The notes: a model not told the origin generated them from the sequence alone. A DNA stretch of 64,000 nt from Jeongeupia chitinilytica (GCF_014652315.1 NZ_BMYO01000008.1:62001-126000), one strand, 5' to 3'; shown: positions 54,028-62,941, counted from the first letter of the stretch. Numbers and translations are program-made.

Positions 54028-55005
54028 TCAGCCGCGGTGGCGTGCGAGTTCGGCGGCAAGCTCGATCGCCGCGGCAAGGCTGCCCGGATCGGCACGGCCG
54101 GAGCCAGCCAGATCGAGCGCCGTGCCGTGGTCGACCGAGGTCCGGATCACGGGCAGGCCGAGCGTGACGTTGATGCCTTCGCCAAAACTGGCGAACTTGA
54201 GTACCGGCAGGCCCTGGTCGTGGTACATCGCCAGTACCGCATCGCCCTGCTCGAGCTGCTTGCGGTTGAAAAGCGTGTCCGCCGGCAGCGGGCCGATCAG
54301 TGTCATGCCTTCGGCGCGCAATGCGTCCAGCGCCGGTACGATCACCTCGATTTCTTCGCGGCCGAGATGCCCCGACTCACCTGCATGCGGGTTGAGGCCG
54401 GCAACGAGGATGCGCGGTGTCCTGATGCCGAACTTGGTCTGCAGGTCGGAGTGCAGGATCCTCAGGGTCCGGCTCAAAGACTCGACGGTGATCGCGGCCG
54501 GCACGTCCTTGAGCGGCAGATGGGTCGTGGCCAGGGCCACGCGCAATCCGCCGCCGGTCAGCATCATCACGACCTGTTCGGTGCCGGTACGTTCGGCGAG
54601 GTATTCGGTGTGGCCGTAGAAGAACTTGCCGCCAATACCGTCGTTGATCACGCCCTTGTGCAGCGGCGCGGTGACGATGGCGTCGAACTCGCCGTTCCGG
54701 GCGCCGGCAACCGCCCGGTCGAGCAGGTCGAGCACGTAGCGGGCGTTGGCGGGGTTCAGCGTTCCGGCAGTGCAGGGGGCGGCCAGTGGCCGGTGCAACA
54801 GCGACACCGGAACATCCCGGTCAGGCGTGTAATCCGGCCAGTCGGCGGTGACGCCGACGGCCGCCGCGCGTTCGGTCAGCAGCGCCCGGTCGCCGAGCAG
54901 GACCAGTCGCAAGTCGCCACGTCGGGTGGCGATCGCGGCGGCGAGCTCGGGGCCGATACCGGCGGGTTCGCCGGTGGTCAGCGCCAGAACCGGACGGCGA
55001 GACAT
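54028..55005 (-). CDS. pdxA: 4-hydroxythreonine-4-phosphate dehydrogenase
   Basis: 325-residue NAD- and metal-dependent enzyme of pyridoxal-phosphate synthesis. Family blocks: LTTGEPAGIGPEL at the start, IVTAPLHKGVIND, metal ligand His in YGHTEYLAERTGT, LNPHAGESGHLGREE, and MYHDQGLPVLKFASFG with another ligand. The C-terminus has RTSVDHGTALDLAGSGRADP. The start ATG at 55005 overlaps the surA stop (TGATG); a GTG precedes it by one codon. Translational coupling to surA is likely. Confidence 0.96.
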   Translation of the reverse strand: MSRRPVLALTTGEPAGIGPELAAAIATRRGDLRLVLLGDRALLTERAAAVGVTADWPDYTPDRDVPVSLLHRPLAAPCTAGTLNPANARYVLDLLDRAVAGARNGEFDAIVTAPLHKGVINDGIGGKFFYGHTEYLAERTGTEQVVMMLTGGGLRVALATTHLPLKDVPAAITVESLSRTLRILHSDLQTKFGIRTPRILVAGLNPHAGESGHLGREEIEVIVPALDALRAEGMTLIGPLPADTLFNRKQLEQGDAVLAMYHDQGLPVLKFASFGEGINVTLGLPVIRTSVDHGTALDLAGSGRADPGSLAAAIELAAELARHRG

Positions 55006-56300
55006 CACTCTTCCTTCAGCCGGATGTCGACATAGGCGCGGTCGCGCTGTTGGCGCAGCCAGTCTTCGTACTGCTCCTCGGCCTTGCGCTGCTTGATTTC
55101 CTGACGGACACGGAAGCGTTCCCGTTCCTGGGTGACGTCCTGCTGACGCCGCTCGAGTACCTGGATCAGGTGGTAACCGAACGGACTGTGCACCGGTTGG
55201 CTGATCTGGTTCGGCTGCAGCGCCTTCATCGCCTGCTCGAACTCGGGTACGGTTTCGCCGGGGTTGACCCAGCCGAGATCGCCACCCTTGCTGGCACTGG
55301 TATCGTCGGAATAGGCGCGGGCCATGTCCTCAAATTTGGTACCGCCGTTGACGATGCGGTCGCGCAGCTGGACCAGCTTCTGGCGTGCGTCGTTGTCGGA
55401 GACCAGCTCGTTGGTCTTGATCAGGATGTGTCGTGCGTGTGTCTGGGTGACGATTTCCTTCGGATTCTGCTCGCGCTTGTCGACCAGCTTCATGATGTGG
55501 AAACCGGCCGGGCTGCGGATGATGTCGGTGCTTTCGCCCGGTTTCAGCTTGTCGAGCAGTTCCGTGAACGCCTCAGGCAAGCTGCCTGCGGGGCGCCAGC
55601 CCAACTGGCCGCCACTGGTGGCATCCGGGGCCGTCGAGAATTTGGCGGCGACGGCCGAAAAATCGGTGCCCGAAGAGACTTCCTGCTTGGCCGATTGCGC
55701 ACGCAGTCGGCGTTGCTGGATCTGTTCCGGTGACGCGTTTTCCGGCACCGAAACCAGGATGTGCTGCAGGTTGTATTCGACCTTGGTCTTGCCCGCGTTG
55801 AGCTTCAGGTAGTCGTCGACCTCGCTGTCGGTGACGACGATCTTCGCGTCGATTTCCCGTTCCTTCAATCGGCTGATCACCATTTCCCGGCGGATTTCCT
55901 CGCGGAAGGTCTTCCAGTTGGAGCCCTGTTTTTCCAGTGCGGCGCGGAACTGGGGCAGGCTCATCTTGTTCTGTTCGGCAATCCGGTTGATCGCCCGGTC
56001 GAGCATTGCATCGTCGGCCTTCATTCCCATGGCATTGGCGAACTGGACCTGCAGCAGATCGGTAATCATGCGCTCAAGTACCTGTTGCTTGAGCACATCC
56101 TCGGGCGGTAGCTGAATCTTCTGACTGGCCAGGTTCTGTTTGACCGAGGCGATCCGGTCGTCGAGTTCGTCCTGAGTGATCACGCCGCGGTTGACGACGG
56201 CAATGACCCGGTCGACGGTTTCGATGGCGGCATGGGCCAGCGGTGCCAGCAGCGACGACAGCATCACGGCCAGCAGGGTCAGGGAGCGGAAGTTGGTCAT
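55005..56300 (-). CDS. surA: Periplasmic chaperone/peptidyl-prolyl isomerase SurA
   Basis: 431 residues. The signal peptide ends near APLAHA. The N-terminal chaperone domain starts IETVDRVIAVVNRGVITQDEL. Then come two parvulin domains (about 170-275, beginning EYNLQHILVSV, and 285-380, beginning ARHILIKTNELV) and a C-terminal helix. It guides outer-membrane proteins such as LptD to the Bam machine, which fits its position 5 bp after lptD. The start ATG 56300 gives the standard signal peptide; the open frame continues upstream only inside lptD. Confidence 0.95.
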   Translation of the reverse strand: MTNFRSLTLLAVMLSSLLAPLAHAAIETVDRVIAVVNRGVITQDELDDRIASVKQNLASQKIQLPPEDVLKQQVLERMITDLLQVQFANAMGMKADDAMLDRAINRIAEQNKMSLPQFRAALEKQGSNWKTFREEIRREMVISRLKEREIDAKIVVTDSEVDDYLKLNAGKTKVEYNLQHILVSVPENASPEQIQQRRLRAQSAKQEVSSGTDFSAVAAKFSTAPDATSGGQLGWRPAGSLPEAFTELLDKLKPGESTDIIRSPAGFHIMKLVDKREQNPKEIVTQTHARHILIKTNELVSDNDARQKLVQLRDRIVNGGTKFEDMARAYSDDTSASKGGDLGWVNPGETVPEFEQAMKALQPNQISQPVHSPFGYHLIQVLERRQQDVTQERERFRVRQEIKQRKAEEQYEDWLRQQRDRAYVDIRLKEE

Positions 56301-56305
56301 GGCAT

Positions 56306-58513
56306 TCACTTCAAGGTATCGAATGTACTGGAGTAGCCGGGAATCGAGTCGCGCAGCGTGCCGACCGGGTTGCTCCCCAGGCCGAGTCCGCCGAGTTCGA
56401 GTACGGCAAAATAGGTGGTGTTGTATGTGCCGTCGCTGGTGATGTAGCGCTGTGCCGCCATGCGCAGCGCCCAGCAGCCGGCGTTGTATTCGAGGCCGGC
56501 CAGCGCCTCGAAGGTCTGGTCGTCGTGCAGCGAGTAGGTGTAGCGGCCGACGCCATACCAGCCGCGGCCGATCGGCCACTGACCGGAAATGTCGATCTGT
56601 TCGATGATGCCGTCGGTCGTTGCAAGCCCGTTACTGTTGTAGTTGATCGGCGCATTGGTGTTGCGCGTGTAGCGCAGGTTGATGACCCGCGCTGCGTCCG
56701 GCGCCCACTGCAGCGATGCGTCGGCGCGACTGGTCCTGCCGTTGACGCCGTCGTACTGCAGCGTGTAGTCGTACTTGAGTTTTTTCCAAAGCTGGCCACC
56801 GACCGACAGCAGCAGATCCGTCTTGGTCGCGTCGGACGGAATCGAGTTGTCGAGCGTTACCTTCGGCGTCGTGAAGTAGTAGCGCTGGCCGATCATGGCA
56901 CGGAACAGTTCCGACCCGTCCTCCGCATCAAGGATGCGACTCGTCAGCGCAGCGGTGATTTCGTTGGCATCGTTGATCCGGTCGTGGCCGACGAACTTGT
57001 TCTCGGAGAAAAGCTGCGTCATCGACAGATCGGTCGTGCCCGAATCGAAGTTCGGCAGCATCGACTGGTCTTTGTACGGTACGTACACGTAGAACAGCCG
57101 TGGTTCGAGCGTCTGGATGTACTCGTTGCCGCGCCAGTCGGCGTCGCGTTCGAAGAAGAGGCCGGAGTCGATGCTGGTGATCGGCAGTACCCGGCTTTCG
57201 GTCCGGTCGTTCAGGCCGTTGGCATCCTGCAACTGGTAGTAGGTGGCGTCGAGCGAGACCTTGGGAACGATGAAGCCGTACGCCGTGTTGAACGGCATCT
57301 TCACCGTCGGCGTGATCCAGGTTCGGGTGCCGTTGACCTTGGTCGGATGGTAGAAGTCGGCAAACTCGGCTGCGACTGACGTCTGTACGCCCTTGACCCA
57401 GTTCGGCGTGGCGTTGAAACCGACCACCGGCATCCGGTCGTACGGAATGTCGACCGCGTTGGTGTCACTTTGCAGCGTCTGGTAGCGCTGCCACAGGAAG
57501 GACGCATTCCAGCCGTCGCCGGCATAGTTGAGCCCCGCTTCGCGCGGCAGGTTGGTCTGCTGGGCGATCGCGTCGCGGCTGCCGAAGTCGTTGAAATAGT
57601 CGTCGTCCGAGACCTTCTGGACATTGATGTGCCCGGACAGCCGGTCGGTGAACTGCTGGTTGTGCAGCCAGCTGAAGCTGGAGCGGTTGGTGTCCGTTTC
57701 CTTGTCATTGATGTACGAGCCGCTGATCTGGCCCGAGTAATTCGGCTGCAGGTAGCGGAATTCGCCGCCGAGCATCAGGCCGCGCTGGGTCATGTAGTGC
57801 GGGTACAGTGTCGCGTCGTAGTTCGGTGCGATGTTCCAGTAGAACGGCGTGAGCAGGTCAAGGCCGCTGCGGCTATCGAAGCTCACTGTCGGGGTGAGGA
57901 AGCCGGTTTGCCGGTTGCCGGTCAGCGGAAAGTTCATCCACGGCGAGTACATCACCGGCACGCCCTTGAACTGGATCCAGCCGTTCTGGGCGACGCCCAT
58001 ATTGTCGATGTAGTCGAGATCGAGCTTCGACGCGTGGATGTACCAGTCGTCGTTGCCGACCGGGCACGAGGTAAAGCGGCCCGAGTCGATGTGGTACAGC
58101 TTTTCGCCGCCGAACAGCAGCTTGACGCCGTCGGCCCGGCCGAGCCCCTGCCCGACGACGTAGTCGGGGTCGGAGAGTTCGCCGGTCGACGAGTCGAGAT
58201 AGTAGTCGAGCCCCTTGCCGGTCAGAACGTCGCCTTCCTTTTCCATGCGCACATCGTCGCCGGCGCGCAGGTGCTTCTGCGCCTCGTCGTAGGTCGCCCA
58301 TTCGGAGTACAGCGTCGAATTTTCCTGCTGGATGACGACATTGCCCTCGGCCTTGAGGGTCTTGGTGCCGTCGGTCTGGTTCTGGGCATCGACGCGGTCG
58401 GCCTCGACGTACATCGGTGCGTCGCTGGTCGTCTCCGCGGCACAGGCAAGCGCCGACGACAGGGCAAGCAGGAGGACGGAATAGCGGAAGGGCGGCGGCG
58501 GAAGGCGGGTCAT
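56306..58513 (-). CDS. lptD: LPS-assembly outer-membrane protein LptD
   Basis: 735 residues. A signal peptide is followed by an OstA-type jellyroll (DGTKTLKAEGNVVIQQENST, about 40-150) that receives LPS from LptA, and a large C-terminal beta-barrel rich in Tyr and Trp. Outside the signal region only two cysteines are seen, in FTSCPVGNDD and NAGCWALR. E. coli has four, so one inter-domain disulfide is expected here instead of two. It is the first gene of the reverse-strand group, divergent from amgK with a 59-bp gap. Confidence 0.95.
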   Translation of the reverse strand: MTRLPPPPFRYSVLLLALSSALACAAETTSDAPMYVEADRVDAQNQTDGTKTLKAEGNVVIQQENSTLYSEWATYDEAQKHLRAGDDVRMEKEGDVLTGKGLDYYLDSSTGELSDPDYVVGQGLGRADGVKLLFGGEKLYHIDSGRFTSCPVGNDDWYIHASKLDLDYIDNMGVAQNGWIQFKGVPVMYSPWMNFPLTGNRQTGFLTPTVSFDSRSGLDLLTPFYWNIAPNYDATLYPHYMTQRGLMLGGEFRYLQPNYSGQISGSYINDKETDTNRSSFSWLHNQQFTDRLSGHINVQKVSDDDYFNDFGSRDAIAQQTNLPREAGLNYAGDGWNASFLWQRYQTLQSDTNAVDIPYDRMPVVGFNATPNWVKGVQTSVAAEFADFYHPTKVNGTRTWITPTVKMPFNTAYGFIVPKVSLDATYYQLQDANGLNDRTESRVLPITSIDSGLFFERDADWRGNEYIQTLEPRLFYVYVPYKDQSMLPNFDSGTTDLSMTQLFSENKFVGHDRINDANEITAALTSRILDAEDGSELFRAMIGQRYYFTTPKVTLDNSIPSDATKTDLLLSVGGQLWKKLKYDYTLQYDGVNGRTSRADASLQWAPDAARVINLRYTRNTNAPINYNSNGLATTDGIIEQIDISGQWPIGRGWYGVGRYTYSLHDDQTFEALAGLEYNAGCWALRMAAQRYITSDGTYNTTYFAVLELGGLGLGSNPVGTLRDSIPGYSSTFDTLK

Positions 58514-58572
58514 GCGGCCGGGGGGAGCTCTTGATAGAATCGCTGAATTCTACCCGGTTTTTTGCTGATTTC

Positions 58573-59568
58573 ATGAACGTTTCCGATTCCGTTTCCACCT
58601 GGCTGGCCACCACTACCGGCACGCCGCCCGTTTCGCTCTCTTCGGGCGGTTCCGATGCCAGCGTGCGTCATTACTGGCGTGCCGTCTGGCCGGAGCGCAG
58701 CCTGATCGTGATGCAGGCCGACCCTGCCCTGTTCGATGCTCGCCCCTTTCTTGCCCGCCAGGCCGAGCTCGCCGCCGCGGGGATACGCGTGCCGACGGTG
58801 CTGGCACAGGATGCCGACGCGGGGCTGGTGCTGCTCGAGGACCTCGGCGAGTCCCTGCTCGCGCCGCAACTGAGCGATGAGTCGCGTGCCCGCGACTGGT
58901 ACCTGCGTGCGATCGACGTACTGGTGGCGATGCAGGTCTGCATGGCCAGCGAATCGCTGCCGGTTTTCGATACCGCGTTCATGCAGCGCGAAATGGAAAT
59001 CGGCCGCGAGTGGTATCTGGAGCGGCATCTGGGCGCCACGCTCGACGGCGAGGCACTGGCGAGCTGGCAGCGCAGCTGTGCATTGATCAGTGCCTTCAAT
59101 GCCAGCCAGTCGACCGGGTTCATGCATCGCGATTACCACTCGCGCAACCTGATGATCAAGGATGACGAGCTGGTCGTCATCGACTTCCAGGACGCGGTGC
59201 GCGGGCCGCTCGGCTACGACCTCGTGTCGCTGTTGCGCGATGCCTACGTCGACTGGGAGGAAGCCTTCGTGCTCGATCTGGCGATCCGCTACTGGGAAAA
59301 GGCGAGGGCCGCCGGGCTGCCGGTACAGGCCGACTTCGGCGATTTCTACAAGGCGTTCGAGTGGCTCGGGCTGCAGCGCCACCTGAAGGTGCTCGGCCTG
59401 TTTGCGCGCTTGCACCATCGTGACGGCAAGAGCCGCTATCTCGCAGACATCCCGCGGGTGCTGAACTACGTCAACAAGGTCTGCGAACGCTACGTCGAAC
59501 TCGGCAGCCTGAAGCGCCTGCTGTTGAAGCTGCACGGCGACAGCATCGACGTCGGCTTCACGTTCTGA
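58573..59568 (+). CDS. amgK: Anomeric N-acetylmuramate/N-acetylglucosamine kinase
   Basis: 331-residue aminoglycoside-phosphotransferase-fold kinase. Brenner loop MHRDYHSRNLM (D187 catalytic, N192) and metal-binding DFQDA (D204). It phosphorylates the anomeric hydroxyl of MurNAc (and GlcNAc), giving the 1-phosphate used by MurU. The adjacent murU, and the position opposite lptD-surA, is the arrangement known from Pseudomonas, which makes AmgK far more likely than an antibiotic kinase. The pathway bypasses MurA, giving intrinsic fosfomycin tolerance in that genus. Confidence 0.92.
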   Translation: MNVSDSVSTWLATTTGTPPVSLSSGGSDASVRHYWRAVWPERSLIVMQADPALFDARPFLARQAELAAAGIRVPTVLAQDADAGLVLLEDLGESLLAPQLSDESRARDWYLRAIDVLVAMQVCMASESLPVFDTAFMQREMEIGREWYLERHLGATLDGEALASWQRSCALISAFNASQSTGFMHRDYHSRNLMIKDDELVVIDFQDAVRGPLGYDLVSLLRDAYVDWEEAFVLDLAIRYWEKARAAGLPVQADFGDFYKAFEWLGLQRHLKVLGLFARLHHRDGKSRYLADIPRVLNYVNKVCERYVELGSLKRLLLKLHGDSIDVGFTF

Positions 59569-59581
59569 GGCCGGATCGACC

Positions 59582-60289
59582 ATGAAGGCAATGATACTGG
59601 CCGCCGGCCGCGGCGAACGGATGCGGCCGTTGACCGACAACTGCCCCAAACCGCTGCTCGACGTCGGCGGAACGCCGCTGATCGGCTGGCACCTCAAGCA
59701 TCTGGCTGCGGCCGGCGTGACCGAGGTGGTGATCAATCACGCTTGGCTCGGCGGCTTGATCGAGGCGGCGCTTGGCGATGGCAGTGCCTACGGCGTGCGC
59801 ATCGCCTATTCGCCGGAAACGACGGCGCTGGAAACGGCTGGCGGCATCGCCAGGGCGCTGCCGCTGCTAGGCGATGCGCCGTTTGCAGTGATCAACGGTG
59901 ACGTGTTTACCGATTACGACTTCGGCGCACTGGCCGGCGTGGCCGAGCGGATGCGTGCAAACGATGCCATCCGGGCGCATCTGGTACTGACGCCAAAGGC
60001 CGGTTACCCGACCGGCCGTGATCTGGCGATCGCGCCCGACGGGCTGGCCAAGGCCTGCGACGAGGGCGACGCGCCGATGACGTTCTGCGGCATCGCCGTT
60101 TACCACCCGGCTTTTTTTGCCGGTGTACCGCAAGGGCAGGCGTCGCCGTTGCTGCCGCATTTCCTGACGGCGATGGCACGGCGGCAGGTCGGCGCGGAGC
60201 GTTTCGAAGGCCTGTGGCTCGATGTCGGTACGGTGGAGAGGCTTGAATATGCGGGGAAAATCGCGCGTTCGTGCGTGCACGATGGTTGA
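59582..60289 (+). CDS. murU: N-acetylmuramate alpha-1-phosphate uridylyltransferase
   Basis: 235-residue nucleotidyltransferase turning MurNAc-1-P and UTP into UDP-MurNAc. N-terminal nucleotide motif MILAAGRGERMRPLTDNCPK with catalytic Lys in PKPLLDVGG. ETAGGIARALPLLGDAPFAV follows, and metal Asp occurs in VINGDVFTDYDF. The C-terminal GLWLDVGTVERLEYA is a late substrate-binding segment. It lies 13 bp after amgK, clearly one operon. The length is close to Pseudomonas MurU. Confidence 0.93.
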   Translation: MKAMILAAGRGERMRPLTDNCPKPLLDVGGTPLIGWHLKHLAAAGVTEVVINHAWLGGLIEAALGDGSAYGVRIAYSPETTALETAGGIARALPLLGDAPFAVINGDVFTDYDFGALAGVAERMRANDAIRAHLVLTPKAGYPTGRDLAIAPDGLAKACDEGDAPMTFCGIAVYHPAFFAGVPQGQASPLLPHFLTAMARRQVGAERFEGLWLDVGTVERLEYAGKIARSCVHDG

Positions 60290-60359
60290 ATTTGCGCATT
60301 GAGTTCTGCTGCACTGCAACGTAAGCTGAGCGTATCCGATTGCCGCACAGGGGGCCGTC

Positions 60360-62063
60360 ATGGCCAGCAAACGCTTCTTCCACGAGCAGGCCGACCGTTT
60401 CGCCGCCCTGCAGCATGCGCTGCGCCAGGCCTTCGATCCGTTCGGATTTGCCAGCACCGCGTTGAAAGCACAGCAGGCCTGGTTGCAGCATCCTGCCGAA
60501 CTGGCCGACACCCTTGTCGACTGGACGTCGGACGCCTGGCAATGGCAGCAGCATGCGGCCAGCCGGCTGGCCGGCGCGCCCGACATCGACCTCTTCCCGT
60601 CCCACCCTGACGACACGCGGTTTGCCGACCCCATCTGGTCCGACTCGCCGCAATGGGACGCGGTCAAGGAGTGGTATCTGTTCAACACCCGCTGGCTGCA
60701 GGATGTGCTCTATGCCACTCCGGGTTTGTCCGATACCGAGCGCAATCGCAGCGCGTTCTGGCTGCGCCAGTGGCTCAACGCCGTGGCGCCAACCAACTGG
60801 TTCCTGTTCAATCCGGTCGCGCTGACCCGGGCCGCACTGACCCGGGGCGACAGCCTCTGGCAGGGCTACAAGAACTTTGCCCGCGATGTCGGTCGCGGCG
60901 ACATTCCGATGACCGACATGGATGCTTTCAGGGTCGGCGAAAACCTGGCGACCACGCCCGGCCGCGTCGTGCACCGCAGCCGTTTGCTCGAAGTCATCCA
61001 CTACACGCCGACGACGCCCAAGATCAAAGCCGTACCGATCGTCATCGTCGCACCGTGGATCAACAAGTATTACGTGCTTGATCTCGACGCCAGAAAGAGT
61101 CTGGTCCGCTATCTGGTCGAGCAGGGGTTCTCGGTATTCATCACCAGCTGGAAGAATCCGGGCGGCGACGAGCGCGACGTCGGCTTCGACGACTATGTGA
61201 ACGAGGGCATTGCGACCCTCGTCGACGTTGCCCGCACCGTGTCGGGCAGCGAGCAGGTGCATCTGGCCGGCTACTGCATCGGTGGCACGCTGACGGCGAT
61301 CTATCTCGCATGGCTGGCCAAACGCGGTGAGGCCGGCAGGATCGCCAGTGCGACCTTCCTGACCACGCTGACCGACTTTTCCCGTCCGGGCGACATCGAC
61401 GTTTTCCTGGATGACGAGGGGCTGGCTTTCGTCGAACGGGTGATGGCGCAGAAGGGGTATCTGGACGGCAAGGAAATGGCGTCGAGCTTCCGGATGCTGC
61501 GGCCGAACAGCCTGATCTGGAACTACTGGGTCAGCAGCTACCTGCTCGGCGAAACGCCGACCGCATTCGACGTGCTGTACTGGAACATGGACACGACGCG
61601 GATGCCGCAGAAAATGCACAGCTACTACCTGCGCGAGTTCTATGTCCGTAACCGGCTGATCGAACCGGATGCCCTGACGATGGCCGGCGAGCCGATCGAT
61701 CTGGCGCGGATCGACACGCCGCTGTTCATGGTCGGCACGCAGGAAGACCACATCGCGCCGTGGCAGCAGACCTGGGCACTGACCGGCAAGGCCCGTGGTC
61801 CGGTGACGTTCACGCTGTCGAGTTCGGGTCACATTCTCGGCATCGTCAACCCGCCGCGGCCCGATTCGAAACGCAGCTACTGGCAGGGCGAGGCCAAGCG
61901 CGGCGAAAGCGCAGACGCCTGGCTGGCGCGGCAGACACCGGCGGCCGGTTCGTGGTGGCCGAGCTGGGTCGAGTGGCTGCAGCCGCGCTCGGGCAAGGAT
62001 GTCAAGCCGCCGGTTGCCGGGGCCGATCTGGGGCCGGCGCCGGGGACCTATGTGCTCGAGTGA
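60360..62063 (+). CDS. phaC: Class I poly(3-hydroxyalkanoate) synthase
   Basis: 567-residue polymerase joining 3-hydroxyacyl-CoA into storage polyester granules. The lipase-like box GYCIGGT places nucleophile C306. The triad is completed by D463 (GTQEDHIAPW) and H491 (SSGHILGIVNPP). N-terminal DWTSDAWQWQ-type domain and NWFLFNPVALTRA block are class I features. No phaA, phaB, phaP or phaR lies in the visible flanks, so monomer supply is encoded elsewhere. GGGGG-rich ribosome site precedes ATG 60360. Its TGA abuts the gpmA stop with no spacer. Confidence 0.95.
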   Translation: MASKRFFHEQADRFAALQHALRQAFDPFGFASTALKAQQAWLQHPAELADTLVDWTSDAWQWQQHAASRLAGAPDIDLFPSHPDDTRFADPIWSDSPQWDAVKEWYLFNTRWLQDVLYATPGLSDTERNRSAFWLRQWLNAVAPTNWFLFNPVALTRAALTRGDSLWQGYKNFARDVGRGDIPMTDMDAFRVGENLATTPGRVVHRSRLLEVIHYTPTTPKIKAVPIVIVAPWINKYYVLDLDARKSLVRYLVEQGFSVFITSWKNPGGDERDVGFDDYVNEGIATLVDVARTVSGSEQVHLAGYCIGGTLTAIYLAWLAKRGEAGRIASATFLTTLTDFSRPGDIDVFLDDEGLAFVERVMAQKGYLDGKEMASSFRMLRPNSLIWNYWVSSYLLGETPTAFDVLYWNMDTTRMPQKMHSYYLREFYVRNRLIEPDALTMAGEPIDLARIDTPLFMVGTQEDHIAPWQQTWALTGKARGPVTFTLSSSGHILGIVNPPRPDSKRSYWQGEAKRGESADAWLARQTPAAGSWWPSWVEWLQPRSGKDVKPPVAGADLGPAPGTYVLE

Positions 62064-62750
62064 TCAGAGCGTGCGCTTGGCGACGACCTTGAGGCCGTCG
62101 TCGAGCGTGTAGACGATGGGTTCGCCGTTGGGAATCTCGACGCCGACGATCGCGTCGTCGGAGATTCCCTCGAGGTGCTTGATCAGCCCGCGCAGCGAGT
62201 TGCCGTGCGCCGAAATCAGTACCGTCTTGCCCGATTGCAGCGCCGGCGCGATCGCGTCGAACCAGTAGGGCATCACCCGGGCAATCGTGTCCTTCAGCGA
62301 TTCGGTCAGCGGCAGTTCGGCGTCCGGAATCGCGGCGAACTTCGGATCGCCGCGTCCGACCCGTTCGTCGTCGTGATCCAGCGCCGGCGGTGGCACGTCG
62401 AAGCTGCGGCGCCAGATCTTCACCTGTTCGTCCCCGTGCCTGGCGGCCGTTTCGGCCTTGTTCAGCCCGGTCAGCCCGCCGTAGTGACGCTCGTTCAGCC
62501 GCCAGTCCTTTTCGGTCGGCAGCCACATCCGGTCCATTTCGTCGAGCGCCAGCCACAGTGTGCGGATGGCGCGCTTGAGCACCGACGTGAATGCGAGATC
62601 GGGGTGGAGGCCGGCGTCGCGCAGCTTGCGGCCGGCGTCGCGTGCCTGCTCGGCACCGAGTTCGGTCAGGTCGACGTCGTGCCAGCCGGTGAAGCGGTTT
62701 TCTTTGTTCCAGGTCGATTCGCCGTGGCGGATCAGGATCAGCGTGGACAT
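62064..62750 (-). CDS. gpmA: 2,3-bisphosphoglycerate-dependent phosphoglycerate mutase
   Basis: 228-residue glycolytic/gluconeogenic enzyme interconverting 3- and 2-phosphoglycerate. Phospho-His H9 in LIRHGESTWN, followed by NRFTGWHDVDLTELG; GETGLNKAE-type stretch YGGLTGLNKAETA, and second catalytic His in ISAHGNSLRGLIKHLEG. Normal length for dPGM. GGAG is seven bases before the ATG. A 30-codon ORF ends 22 bp upstream in the same direction, and a Fur-box-like site lies before that, so iron control is plausible. Convergent with phaC without any gap. Confidence 0.97.
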   Translation of the reverse strand: MSTLILIRHGESTWNKENRFTGWHDVDLTELGAEQARDAGRKLRDAGLHPDLAFTSVLKRAIRTLWLALDEMDRMWLPTEKDWRLNERHYGGLTGLNKAETAARHGDEQVKIWRRSFDVPPPALDHDDERVGRGDPKFAAIPDAELPLTESLKDTIARVMPYWFDAIAPALQSGKTVLISAHGNSLRGLIKHLEGISDDAIVGVEIPNGEPIVYTLDDGLKVVAKRTL

Positions 62751-62772
62751 GGCTACTCCGGAAAAGGGTTGT

Positions 62773-62865
62773 TCAGGCGACCAGCGCCAGCAGCGCGCCG
62801 AGCCAGACGAGGCCGCCGAGACCGTAACGGACGCGACGGCGCAGCGCGTGGGCAGATGCAGACAT
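62773..62865 (-). CDS. 30-residue membrane micro-ORF upstream of gpmA
   Basis: ATG (62863-62865) to TGA (62773-62775), preceded by the strong ribosome site AAGGAGG at seven bases. The peptide has a basic N-terminus (SAHALRRRVRYG) and one hydrophobic segment (LGGLVWLGALLALVA), the form of a single-span inner-membrane microprotein. It ends 22 bp before gpmA in the same orientation and lies 62 bp downstream of a Fur-box-like palindrome. Too short for homology calls by eye. Support is the ribosome site and context. It may be a leader peptide for gpmA or an independent small protein. Confidence 0.6.
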   Translation of the reverse strand: MSASAHALRRRVRYGLGGLVWLGALLALVA

Positions 62866-62926
62866 GATGACCTCCTTGTGGCCGCAAACGGATGAAGGTG
62901 GCTTTGGCGGCGTCATGCTTTATTAT

Positions 62927-62941
62927 TGAGAATCAATCTCA
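62927..62941. promoter_or_regulatory. Fur-box-like operator
   Basis: TGAGAATCAATCTCA is a 7-1-7 inverted repeat with one mismatch pair, embedded in an AT-rich stretch (62917-62956). It matches the Fur consensus TGATAATnATTATCA at 12 of 14 arm positions (the differences are a G and a C at symmetric places). It overlaps a minus-strand -10-like AATAAT, placing it over a promoter for the micro-ORF and gpmA. Confidence 0.65.

Noticed and set aside
58573..59568. Aminoglycoside-phosphotransferase fold considered as an antibiotic resistance gene.
   Set aside because: It is paired with murU and opposite lptD-surA, the known context of the sugar kinase AmgK; nothing suggests recent transfer.
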